From Gammaproteobacteria bacterium (GTDB lineage: Bacteria; Pseudomonadota; Gammaproteobacteria; Pseudomonadales; Halieaceae), in NCBI GenBank assembly GCA_030427485.1, contig JAUICG010000010.1:1-64000 (forward strand): 64,000 bases of DNA, given 5' to 3'. Made by a program: the position numbers and the translations under genes. Shown here one piece after another: positions 43,669-51,075 of the stretch. Positions within the stretch are counted from its first letter, which is position 1. Each line of letters starts with the position of its first letter. The notes beneath the pieces are model-generated. The model was not told the origin of the DNA. It ran no database searches and saw only the letters and a program-made list of their open reading frames with translations.

Positions 43669-45285
43669 TCAGCTTGCAAGCAAGCCGCTCTGCCCCACCG
43701 CCATCGCCACGAAGACGAGCAGCAAACAAACGCTCAGGGACGTATAGGCCACGAGACCATAGCGCTCCTTGCGCCGTTGATCGCTGTGCACATTGATCGT
43801 GACCGCCCCCAGAACGGGCAAGCCGGTAATCATCATCAGTGTCCGCACGTCAAAGATAACGGGATAGATCAGGGAGACCAGCAGGGCGACACCGATCCCG
43901 GCCGCGATCGCCACACCCAACACCACGGCATTGAGCAACAGCTTATCCGGTTCACTGGGTTCCAGGGGTACGTAGGGCGGATCGATCACGCGAAAAGTCA
44001 CGTCGCTGGCCTTTTCCTCTACATCCTGTCCCAGTCGCGCCAGTTCACGTTTCTGCATCAGTTCCGAGTGCTGTATATTGAGAATGTCGCGGCTGCGAAT
44101 GTACTGCTTGAGTTGTCCCTCTATCTTGGGAATGGTGGTAACCTTCTCCTCCAGGTCAGATACACGGGCCTGGTAGGTAGTGACCCGCGCTTTCAGCGCT
44201 GCGATTTTGCCGTTTGTCTCAGCCAGTTCCTCGCGCATCGCGAGATACACCGGGCTGCTGGTGAGCCCCGCATAGGGAATGATGCCGGTGCTGTCTCCCT
44301 CCCTCGAGGCTTTCATCCTGGCGCGGTATTCCGCCGCCAGTTTCTTTTCCTCCGCGTTCTTTTCGGCCACCAATTGATCCAGTAACGCCGTCATCTGGCG
44401 CACCTCGGGATGGCGGGGCGTGTACTTCATGGTCAAACTGTTCAGGTACTCCTGAACGGAAATAATCTGGTTATCCAGCGGCGTCTTTGGTTCAGTAATT
44501 GCCGAGTTCTTGGAGATGACGGGCGCTTCACTGATAAACAGTGGGTCGTACAGCGGATCCTCTCCATCGAGTTGTCGCTGGAGTTCGATCTTCCTGTTCT
44601 CCTCCTCTTTCAGCAACATTTGCGCCTGGTTGAGCTTCGACTTTTCCCGGTTGAGATTGGCGTAGAAACCGCCCTGGGTGCCGAGTATGTCCACATTCTT
44701 CTGTTTGAAATCCGCCGCGAGGTTTTCCGCCGCGATCAGTCGCTGCTCATAGGCCTTTATCTGGTTATCGAGGAAACCCAGGGAACCGGAAGCGTCCTCG
44801 CGCTTGCCGCTCAATGAGCTTTCAATGAACACAGTGATCAGCGCCTGAGCGATGCGTTTCGCAGTATCCCGATCCGGATCCTGCACACGGACAGAGTAGA
44901 GCGATTCATCGAGTTGACCGCCGGTAAACGATATCGAGTCCATCAGTTCAGTCAGCAGTTCGTCCTTTTCCGTGGCGGTTGTCACCTGCAGGTCAAGGTC
45001 CGTCATGCGCATCAGTTTTTCGATGTTCGGACGGCTCAACAGTGTGCGGCTCAGCAGGCCGATCCGGTCGCCGGAGTCATTTTGGATCGTCAGGCCCTCC
45101 AGGAGCGGCCCCAGCAGGCTGTTCGTGTCGACGTATATCCTTGCGCGCGCCACGTAGGCTTCGGGCATCTGCCACACCCAAAGCCAGCCGCCAATGGCAA
45201 CCACCCAGGCTACAACCAGCGCCAGCCACCGATGCCGCCAAACACCCCAGATGTATGAAAAGACCTGTGCAAGAAGTTCCTGCAT
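43669..45285 (-). CDS. XrtA-system chain-length determinant protein (Wzz-like)
   Basis: A 538-aa inner-membrane protein. One helix is near residues 20-35 and two are near the C-terminus (around 447-467 and 515-535), with a long periplasmic coiled-coil region between. The N-terminal Wzz domain has [20 protein letters not shown]. Proteins of this type build the periplasmic part of the polymer export channel and determine chain length with a BY-kinase. The next gene encodes that kinase. Confidence 0.93.
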   Translation of the reverse strand: MQELLAQVFSYIWGVWRHRWLALVVAWVVAIGGWLWVWQMPEAYVARARIYVDTNSLLGPLLEGLTIQNDSGDRIGLLSRTLLSRPNIEKLMRMTDLDLQVTTATEKDELLTELMDSISFTGGQLDESLYSVRVQDPDRDTAKRIAQALITVFIESSLSGKREDASGSLGFLDNQIKAYEQRLIAAENLAADFKQKNVDILGTQGGFYANLNREKSKLNQAQMLLKEEENRKIELQRQLDGEDPLYDPLFISEAPVISKNSAITEPKTPLDNQIISVQEYLNSLTMKYTPRHPEVRQMTALLDQLVAEKNAEEKKLAAEYRARMKASREGDSTGIIPYAGLTSSPVYLAMREELAETNGKIAALKARVTTYQARVSDLEEKVTTIPKIEGQLKQYIRSRDILNIQHSELMQKRELARLGQDVEEKASDVTFRVIDPPYVPLEPSEPDKLLLNAVVLGVAIAAGIGVALLVSLIYPVIFDVRTLMMITGLPVLGAVTINVHSDQRRKERYGLVAYTSLSVCLLLVFVAMAVGQSGLLAS

Positions 45286-45318
45286 CTGATGTTTCCCCTT
45301 AAGCCGCCGTGTGCGCCG

Positions 45319-45975
45319 TTAGAACCAGGACTCCGCAACAATCAGAATATCGCCCGGCATCATGGAAACGTTTGCGGTGATATCGCCGTCCTTGAGCAGG
45401 TCATCGAGGCGCAGGTTATAGGTCACCTGTTGCCCATCAACCATACGAACCAGTACAGAATTGTTGCCGTCAGCATATTCCGTCAGGCCATTGACGGTAA
45501 TCATCAGGTCGAGCAATGTCATGTATTTCACGTAGGGTACGCGCCTGGGGTTTGTCGCCTCGCCGACGACACGGATTGTTTGGTCCGGTATACCGACAAA
45601 GCCGCCGACAATAACACTCACGACCGGTTGGCGAACATACTCCGAATACGCTACTTCGATATCCCGCGCCAACTGTGTCGATGTCTTGCCTGCTGCCTGC
45701 AGATCTTCAACCAGGTTTGTCGTCAACTTGCCATCGGGGCGAATCGTACCCTGGGAACTCAGCTCCTCATTGCCCCAGACGAAAATGACAACGGAATCTC
45801 CCGGCGCCAGCACATAGTCATAATCAACTTCCACGTTGCGCTGCGAATCCGGCACGGCTGGATGCTGGGGAGTTGTACACGCCGCACAGAGCATAAAAAA
45901 CAGGATTGCAAGTCCAGAGGCAATGCGTCGCGCTGGTGAGAAATTACTCAATTGATCGCCATTATTGTCAGTCAT
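45319..45975 (-). CDS. XrtA/PEP-CTERM system exopolysaccharide export lipoprotein (Wza-like)
   Basis: A 218-aa polysaccharide export protein with a signal region ending MLCAAC, where Cys33 is the probable lipidated residue. A Poly_export domain follows (YVLAPGDSVVIFVWGNEEL) and then a SLBB-like domain (RVVGEATNPRRVPYVKYMT). It would form the outer-membrane or periplasmic export ring. The second ATG was chosen because AAGGAG lies seven bases upstream, within the codons following the first ATG. This is the first gene of the long minus-strand export operon. Confidence 0.93.
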   Translation of the reverse strand: MTDNNGDQLSNFSPARRIASGLAILFFMLCAACTTPQHPAVPDSQRNVEVDYDYVLAPGDSVVIFVWGNEELSSQGTIRPDGKLTTNLVEDLQAAGKTSTQLARDIEVAYSEYVRQPVVSVIVGGFVGIPDQTIRVVGEATNPRRVPYVKYMTLLDLMITVNGLTEYADGNNSVLVRMVDGQQVTYNLRLDDLLKDGDITANVSMMPGDILIVAESWF

Positions 45976-46063
45976 CTTTATCTCCTTGGGCATCCGGTTA
46001 CCCAGCTTAGTCTTCAGATACTATCACGCGCCCAGTAGCGTAAATCACTTACCGGACTAACAT

Positions 46064-46079
46064 TGTGAACAACGTCACA
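46064..46079. promoter_or_regulatory. perfect CRP-type box upstream of the export operon
   Basis: TGTGA-N6-TCACA with no mismatch (TGTGAACAACGTCACA), 89-104 bp upstream of the export lipoprotein start. The region 45976-46192 holds nothing else that could be recognised. Chance occurrence of this 10-base pattern in 64 kb is about 0.06 with equal base use. Confidence 0.7.
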
Positions 46080-46192
46080 CAGATAATTTGATTCTCTCAG
46101 GTCCGCCTTAAACAACGCTATCGACAACTACTATTTCACCACTTTCCGATGCGTTCTGTATAGCATCCGGGCACGGATTGACGGCACGGATT

Positions 46193-48427
46193 CTACCCTT
46201 CACCGAGCGTAATCTGCACGATTCGATAAGGCTCCATGGGATCATCGGGGTCGGACGCCAAACCTTCCACCGGGTCCCTCAGTATTCCACGACCTTCAAC
46301 GTGCAATCGCTCCCGCGCAATACCCGCGGCTATCAAATAGCGCTTGACAGCATTCGCTCGTTTTTTCGACAAACGCAAGTTGTATTGCGAATCGCCCTTT
46401 TCATCGGTGAATCCAATGATCGATGCGACCGCCGCATCATTTTTTCGCAACACCTCGGCGGCCTTGTCCAAAGAGGGATGAGACTCCGGAGCGAGTTCAT
46501 CGCTGTCGAAAGCAAAGGACACCAGCAATGTCTCCTGCCAGGCCTCGCGGGCAGCAATTTCGACCGTCACGGCGTCACGGGATACTTCCCTCGAAAACTT
46601 GCCGGTGCCAGCGTCATCCGCGACAGGTTCCGCGCTTTGCACCGGGGTAGCTTCCGTCAGCATTTCGGCTGCGACCGCAACCGGAACCGGAACCAGGATT
46701 CGCAGGCCCGCCTCGACAAACACGGGCAACAGTTCTTGCCGCGCCAGTGAAGAGCTATCCGCTGCAGGCGCGAGGCCCGGTCCCTCCTCCGCGGGCGAGC
46801 TGCTTTCCACGTCCGGAAATGTCCCACCCTCGGGAATCGCAGAGCAGGTTCGCAACAACAAAAACAGTATGACGCTGGCGCCCATCAACAGCAGCATAAG
46901 CATCAGGCGCCTTCGCGGGGCCGGGGTTATCACACCCTCTCCACCTGCCACACCAGAGACTTCACCGTCGTACAACCCGGCGGGCTCTTCCGTGGCGACC
47001 GCCAGTACCTGGCTTGCCGATTCAGGCGCCGATGGCGACTCGGCGAGCAGTTCGAAAACCGGCACAGGGGCTGCTTCAGCCTCCTGCAGGGGACCTGCCT
47101 CTTCTGCCGGCAGGGCTGCCAGTCCAGTTGCCCGCAGCGCGTCCGGTTCATCTTCCGATGCCGCGGGCATCTCGATTTCGCAGGCGGGCGCTGCCGCCGT
47201 GTCCGTGCATACTTCCTCAGCCATTGACGGAAGGCCTGATTCATCCACGCCATCGGCATCGGCATCGGCTTCGGCTTCGGCTTCGGCTTCGGCTTCGGCT
47301 TCGGCTTCGGCTTCGGCTTCGGCTTCGGGAAGATTTTCTGCCACCGGGTCGGTGTGTTCGGGCGACGGGCTGGAAATCTCTGAATCGCGCCCGGGGTCGG
47401 GTTCGACTACTGACTCAACGGCTGGAACGTCTTTTTTTTTTACCTCGGCGAGAGGCTCGGCCGGCTTGTCGTCGACAGCCGCCACTGGCGCGGCAGCCGC
47501 CTCCTCAACCTCCGGCGCCTGGGCGTCTTCCATTCCGGGAACAGGCACCCAGTCAGGCTTGGCGCTGTTGCGGAAATCCGCAGGTGAGATTCCTGTACCC
47601 GCAGCCAGATTCTCGGCCTGTAGTTCGCCAATCACCGTGCTGACGTCTTTTACCTCAATGGTGTGACGCTCTTCCACGCTACCCAACAAAAACAAACGAC
47701 TGCAAATAAGGTTTATGCGTCGGGGAACCCCTTCGCTGAATCGGTGGATCAGCGGGAATATAGCCCTGTCGATGGCCGGGTCTCCCTGCCAGCCCACGCG
47801 CGACAAGCGATGGATGACATAGGCCTCCGTCTCGTCCGCCGCCAGACCGTCGATATGGCTCGCCGCTACGATACGCTGGTGCACCTGCTCCATTTCGCGC
47901 GAGAGAATCAGGTCTCTCAATTCCGGCTGCCCCAACAGGAATATTTGCAGCAGTGGCTGGCCGCCAAACTGGATATTGGTCAACAGGCGCAGTTCTTCCA
48001 TCGCCGAGGGAGAAAGATCCTGCGCCTCATCCACGACAAGGAGCGCGCGCCGCCCTTCCCGGTGCCAGCTGTGCAACAGGGTGCTGAGATGCTGTAACAG
48101 TTCGGCTTTACCGGCCTGTCCGGCCTGTGACGGGCTGACACCGAAACTATAGGCCACCGTTTTCAGCAAATCGTCCGCCTGCAATTGCGTACAGACAAGG
48201 TTTGCCGTCACCACCTTGTCCGTGGAGAGGCTCTCAACCAGTTCTCCGATCAGCGTTGTCTTACCCGTCCCTGGCCGGCCGGTAATCATTACAAACCCTT
48301 CCGCGCGCTTGAACGCATAAGCCAGGTATGCCCTGGCCTTGCCATAGCTATTGTGCTCGAAGCAGAACCTGTGATCCGGACTGAGCCGGAAAGGTTCAGC
48401 GGTAAAGTTATAGAAGAGTTCGTACAT
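46193..48427 (-). CDS. XrtA-associated AAA ATPase fused to a transmembrane and OmpA-like domain
   Basis: A 744-aa protein. Residues 1-280 are the ExeA-like ATPase of XrtA loci, with Walker A GRPGTGKTT at 50-58 and Walker B LLVVDEAQD. A long acidic, Ala/Pro/Glu-rich linker follows (about 280-495), including an (Glu-Ala)n(Asp-Ala)3 run at about 367-392. Next is one membrane helix (about 501-525). The C-terminal 140 residues form an OmpA-type peptidoglycan-binding domain (VSFAFDSDELAPES, GFTDEKGDSQYNLRLSKKRA). Relatives usually end after the ATPase, so the fusion would tie ATP use to the cell wall. MYELFYNF is the family start; an ATG three codons upstream is also in frame. Confidence 0.92.
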   Translation of the reverse strand: MYELFYNFTAEPFRLSPDHRFCFEHNSYGKARAYLAYAFKRAEGFVMITGRPGTGKTTLIGELVESLSTDKVVTANLVCTQLQADDLLKTVAYSFGVSPSQAGQAGKAELLQHLSTLLHSWHREGRRALLVVDEAQDLSPSAMEELRLLTNIQFGGQPLLQIFLLGQPELRDLILSREMEQVHQRIVAASHIDGLAADETEAYVIHRLSRVGWQGDPAIDRAIFPLIHRFSEGVPRRINLICSRLFLLGSVEERHTIEVKDVSTVIGELQAENLAAGTGISPADFRNSAKPDWVPVPGMEDAQAPEVEEAAAAPVAAVDDKPAEPLAEVKKKDVPAVESVVEPDPGRDSEISSPSPEHTDPVAENLPEAEAEAEAEAEAEAEAEAEADADADGVDESGLPSMAEEVCTDTAAAPACEIEMPAASEDEPDALRATGLAALPAEEAGPLQEAEAAPVPVFELLAESPSAPESASQVLAVATEEPAGLYDGEVSGVAGGEGVITPAPRRRLMLMLLLMGASVILFLLLRTCSAIPEGGTFPDVESSSPAEEGPGLAPAADSSSLARQELLPVFVEAGLRILVPVPVAVAAEMLTEATPVQSAEPVADDAGTGKFSREVSRDAVTVEIAAREAWQETLLVSFAFDSDELAPESHPSLDKAAEVLRKNDAAVASIIGFTDEKGDSQYNLRLSKKRANAVKRYLIAAGIARERLHVEGRGILRDPVEGLASDPDDPMEPYRIVQITLGEG
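47251..47328. repeat. in-frame hexanucleotide tandem repeat
   Basis: Three CATCGG units followed by ten CTTCGG units, 78 bp without interruption, inside the ATPase gene. On the coding strand they encode the Glu-Ala and Asp-Ala dipeptide run of the linker. Changes in copy number would keep the reading frame. Confidence 0.95.
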
Positions 48428-48446
48428 CCAGGGCATTCGCTTGCAT
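48408..48446 (-). promoter_or_regulatory. 12-codon upstream ORF with strong ribosome-binding site
   Basis: GAGGAGG lies six bases before an ATG at 48446 that encodes MQANALDVRTLL and stops at 48408-48410. The frame differs from the ATPase frame, whose start (48427) lies inside it. The best Shine-Dalgarno in the leader therefore serves the short ORF. It may regulate ATPase translation, or the ribosome may be meant to reinitiate. Confidence 0.45.
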
Positions 48447-48604
48447 AGTAGACCTCCTCAAGACTTTACAGACTTCAAGACCCTTTGCAAGGCACTTTAC
48501 TGTTACGCTTCACGCTTTTTTGATTTAAACTCGAATTGCCCCCGGGCGAGGCGTAGCGGGGGTCGCAATCACTCGCGTCGCACACAAACCGATGAGAATA
48601 ATCC

Positions 48605-48823
48605 ATGTATAAGAATCTTGTGTTGGCCGGCTCAATTGCAGGCGCCCTCGGAGCCCTGATCTGCCTCACTGCCGGGCTCGCCCGCATGGCGGGGTTTTAT
48701 TATCTGGCAGGGTACCAATCAACCACGCTGTTTAACGCGGGTGTGGGCTTGATGGTTTTTGCCTGCCTGGTCAGGCTGGAAACGCTGCAAACCGCTGTAA
48801 AGGAAGACAAGCGGCCAGAATAG
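48605..48823 (+). CDS. small membrane protein of unknown function
   Basis: A 72-aa protein with two clear hydrophobic helices (residues about 5-28 and 42-58) and a charged C-terminus (VKEDKRPE). Coding is supported by the hydrophobic pattern and a clean ATG, but there is no strong Shine-Dalgarno and no recognised family. It is divergent from the ATPase gene across 177 bp. Confidence 0.55.
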   Translation: MYKNLVLAGSIAGALGALICLTAGLARMAGFYYLAGYQSTTLFNAGVGLMVFACLVRLETLQTAVKEDKRPE

Positions 48824-49080
48824 GGCCGTCCCCGGGGTGGTGTGGAGTAAAGCGCGCTCTCTGCCCCCTCCGGCGAAGCAGGCGCGCCGCCGGTCGCACG
48901 CTGTTCAGGCAGCGCGAACCCGTGGGGATTTTGGCAGGTGTAGCGATGTCCTGACCGGCGTCCGAAGCCGCGGGGACGCGCTGGAGACCCACGGCATTCC
49001 GCCCAGCACGGGCGCGTTTCCGGAGCGGCCACCGCGCCCCCGTCAATTTTCTTTACAAATTCTACCGAGCACTCGCATCC
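48824..49080. other. gene-free GC-rich stretch
   Basis: About 250 bp with open frames on several strands, none of which shows a start signal, family pattern or consistent codon bias. It is followed by the AT-rich promoter region of the Tat/PqqD/HprK operon. Nothing else was recognised here. Confidence 0.4.
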
Positions 49081-49090
49081 AGACCATCAC

Positions 49091-49102
49091 TGCACGCGTG
49101 CA
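49091..49102. promoter_or_regulatory. perfect 12-bp palindrome upstream of the sigma-54 promoter
   Basis: TGCACGCGTGCA lies about 43 bp upstream of the sigma-54 GG element, at the edge of an AT-rich stretch (49103-49140). It could be an activator-binding site, for instance for PrsR. It is closer to the promoter than most enhancer sites, so this remains a guess. Confidence 0.3.
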
Positions 49103-49143
49103 ATTTATTTAAGCTATTGTATTTATTAAAAATTTACACATAT

Positions 49144-49159
49144 AGGCACAGAAATTGCA
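49144..49159 (+). promoter_or_regulatory. sigma-54 (-24/-12) promoter
   Basis: AGGCACAGAAATTGCA matches the -24/-12 consensus TGGCAC-N5-TTGCA at every conserved base except the first T. GG is at 49145-49146 and GC at 49157-49158, with exactly 10 bases between. It faces the small Tat-signal protein, PqqD, HprK-like and nucleotidyltransferase genes. PrsR, encoded at 56.9 kb, carries the GAFTGA loop needed to activate sigma-54. Confidence 0.8.
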
Positions 49160-49189
49160 TTTCTTTGCTACAAAACGCCATGACAGCAA

Positions 49190-49205
49190 TGTGAACTGAA
49201 TCACA
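49190..49205. promoter_or_regulatory. perfect CRP-type box downstream of the sigma-54 promoter
   Basis: TGTGAACTGAATCACA is TGTGA-N6-TCACA without mismatch. It lies about 20-35 bases after the expected sigma-54 start site, a position from which a bound regulator would block transcription. It could instead activate another promoter further downstream. Confidence 0.65.
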
Positions 49206-49334
49206 GGCATATTTCAAGGCACTGTACTACTGTAATACAGGGGTGGTAGTGTAGACCATGCTCGCGATCTTGAAGGCGAGACGATACACAGGCATGGTGA
49301 TGATCGCTTATGGCACGTTTATTCGGGGGTTAAT

Positions 49335-49736
49335 GTGAGCAGCTTCACTGACAGGGACAGCAAGACAGGCGAAACAATCAGCCCGGCGACGCCCTCCAGC
49401 GAGGTGGCGGACCCCGGTCGTCGCCGCTTCTCCCGTTCCGCTCTGGCGGGCAGTGCCGTGCTGCTATCGCTGGGAAATCGTGCCGCCTGGGGTTCCGGCA
49501 GCAGCAACGTGGTCGGCTGCATGTCAGTGGCCACGCTGAACTCGTTTAATCCGGCCACTGGCCACTTCGTTTCCGCACCCGCCGGCAGACCGGAACACAA
49601 TGAAGACCTCGCCAAGGAAATCCATCGCATTTCCTCACCGCCCAATTATCTCGGCACGGATGGCACCTGGTCATCGTGCAAAGACCCGGATTCCCTGGAC
49701 GGCATCTGCCTGGTCAAGGGTAAATGCCCGCCCTGA
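49335..49736 (+). CDS. small Tat-type Cys-containing protein in the PqqD/HprK operon
   Basis: A 133-aa protein. Residues about 30-55 contain a twin-arginine-like signal (RRRFSRS followed by SALAGSAVLLSLG). The remainder is polar, with Cys residues in GCMSV, SSCKDP and GICLVKGKCPP, the last right at the C-terminus. The GTG start has GGGGG five bases upstream and overlaps a possible 26-codon leader ORF (49258-49338). It is the first gene after the sigma-54 promoter and may be the substrate of the following PqqD-like and kinase-like proteins. No family was recognised and the processing is unknown. Confidence 0.7.
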   Translation: MSSFTDRDSKTGETISPATPSSEVADPGRRRFSRSALAGSAVLLSLGNRAAWGSGSSNVVGCMSVATLNSFNPATGHFVSAPAGRPEHNEDLAKEIHRISSPPNYLGTDGTWSSCKDPDSLDGICLVKGKCPP

Positions 49737-49884
49737 CCGCGTGCTCCACACTCGCGCAGTGACTCCGCTCAATCGATACCGATAGACCTCGATCATTGGC
49801 AGACCGTATCCGGCAAACCGCTTGCTGGCCATGTCGACAAGCTTTTGAAATAATCCCCGCCACGACAAGGTATTTGCTCTATCT

Positions 49885-50154
49885 ATGATGTGGCGAGTTC
49901 ATTCTCAGGGTCGGTTATATGACGCCGGTGAAGATACCGTGGTGTACTTCGACCCCTACAGTGGCGACACCCACCTGCTGAGCGATTTCGCCGGTTACGT
50001 GATGCAACAGTTTGACAACCGACCACTGAGTACCGAAGATCTGGTACTCAGGCTTTCCCGGGCTATAGATTCCGCGGATATACCCGACCTGGAAGAAGCG
50101 TTAACCTCCGTACTGGAGGAGTTGGTGCTCCTTGATATTCTGAAGCAGGACTGA
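49885..50154 (+). CDS. PqqD-like protein (HPr-rel-A system)
   Basis: An 89-aa PqqD-fold protein: a winged-helix-like module beginning WRVHSQGRLYDAGEDTVVYFDPYSGDTHLLSD, then a helical half. PqqD-like proteins bind leader regions of peptides to be modified. This version is the one that occurs beside HprK-related kinases and nucleotidyltransferases in XrtA-bearing bacteria. The stop codon abuts the kinase start (TGAATG). Either of two adjacent ATG codons could be the start. Confidence 0.88.
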   Translation: MMWRVHSQGRLYDAGEDTVVYFDPYSGDTHLLSDFAGYVMQQFDNRPLSTEDLVLRLSRAIDSADIPDLEEALTSVLEELVLLDILKQD

Positions 50155-51075
50155 ATGGAACTGCTCAAACAACTCGCTCCGGATACGTTCAGCCAAAGGC
50201 TGAGAAGCGGGGAACTTCCCCTTCGTATCGGCCCCTATATTTACAATCTGCAAAGCAATCTGGCCCCTGTGGCAGAGGGAATCGGCACGCTCTACGGGGA
50301 TTTCGAGATTGCAGAACCCGACGAGTTTGTCGATTACAAAGTCGCGCTTGTATGCAACGGCGTCCTGCAGCGGCTGCGCGGCCAGGCCGAGTTTTTGTTT
50401 GACAACAGCAATCCGTTCGACACCATACCGGTCGATCAGGCCTACGCCTTTCTGGAATGGGGCATGAACTGGTGTGTCTCGTTACACACCAACGAATTCC
50501 TGAAACTGCATGCGGCGACAGTATCGCGCGGGAGCTTTGCAGTGATAATGCCGGGAGTACCCGGTGCCGGTAAAAGTACGCTTTGCGCCGCGCTCGGCTT
50601 GAGCGGATGGAGAATCCTGTCTGACGAACACGCGATGATCCCTCCCGGGTCCACGGATGTGGTACCGGTGTGTCGTCCGGTAAGCCTGAAAAACGAAAGC
50701 ATACAGGTCATCAGGTCGTTCTCGTCAAACGCGATCCTTGGTCCGCTTAGCAAAGAGACACACAAGGGCATTGTCGCCCACATGAAGGCGGACACCCATC
50801 CGGACAGCCATGACGCCAGGAGCCTGCCGGCCCAAGCAATGATTTTTCCCAGATACTCCAGGGATGAACCACAGCGCCTGAGCCGGCGACGACGCAGCGA
50901 CAGTTTTGTCCTCGCCGCGTACCATTCGTTCAATTACAGCCTGCTCTGCGAAACAGGGTTCGAAGCGATGAAAACGCTGATAGAAAGCGTCGACTGTTAC
51001 GACCTGGTCTATCACGATCTCGACTGGGCCGTTAAGACGATGGACGCATTGCCCGGACTTCAGGACAGGCAATGA
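50155..51075 (+). CDS. HprK-related kinase A
   Basis: A 306-aa protein with an HPr kinase-like C-terminal domain: the P-loop GVPGAGKST at residues 134-142, followed by a DEHAMI segment in the Walker B position. The 130 N-terminal residues are unlike true HPr kinase. The family is known from genomic surveys, but its substrate is not. It overlaps the nucleotidyltransferase gene by 4 bp, implying that the proteins act together. Confidence 0.9.
   Translation: MELLKQLAPDTFSQRLRSGELPLRIGPYIYNLQSNLAPVAEGIGTLYGDFEIAEPDEFVDYKVALVCNGVLQRLRGQAEFLFDNSNPFDTIPVDQAYAFLEWGMNWCVSLHTNEFLKLHAATVSRGSFAVIMPGVPGAGKSTLCAALGLSGWRILSDEHAMIPPGSTDVVPVCRPVSLKNESIQVIRSFSSNAILGPLSKETHKGIVAHMKADTHPDSHDARSLPAQAMIFPRYSRDEPQRLSRRRRSDSFVLAAYHSFNYSLLCETGFEAMKTLIESVDCYDLVYHDLDWAVKTMDALPGLQDRQ

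Noticed and set aside
48837..49112. 91-codon plus-strand ORF before the sigma-54 promoter
   Set aside because: No ribosome-binding site, no recognisable pattern and low-complexity Arg/Pro-rich translation.
49311..49325. TGGCAC-N5-TTCG, a second possible sigma-54 promoter
   Set aside because: The essential GC is CG and it lies directly at the start codon of the small protein gene.
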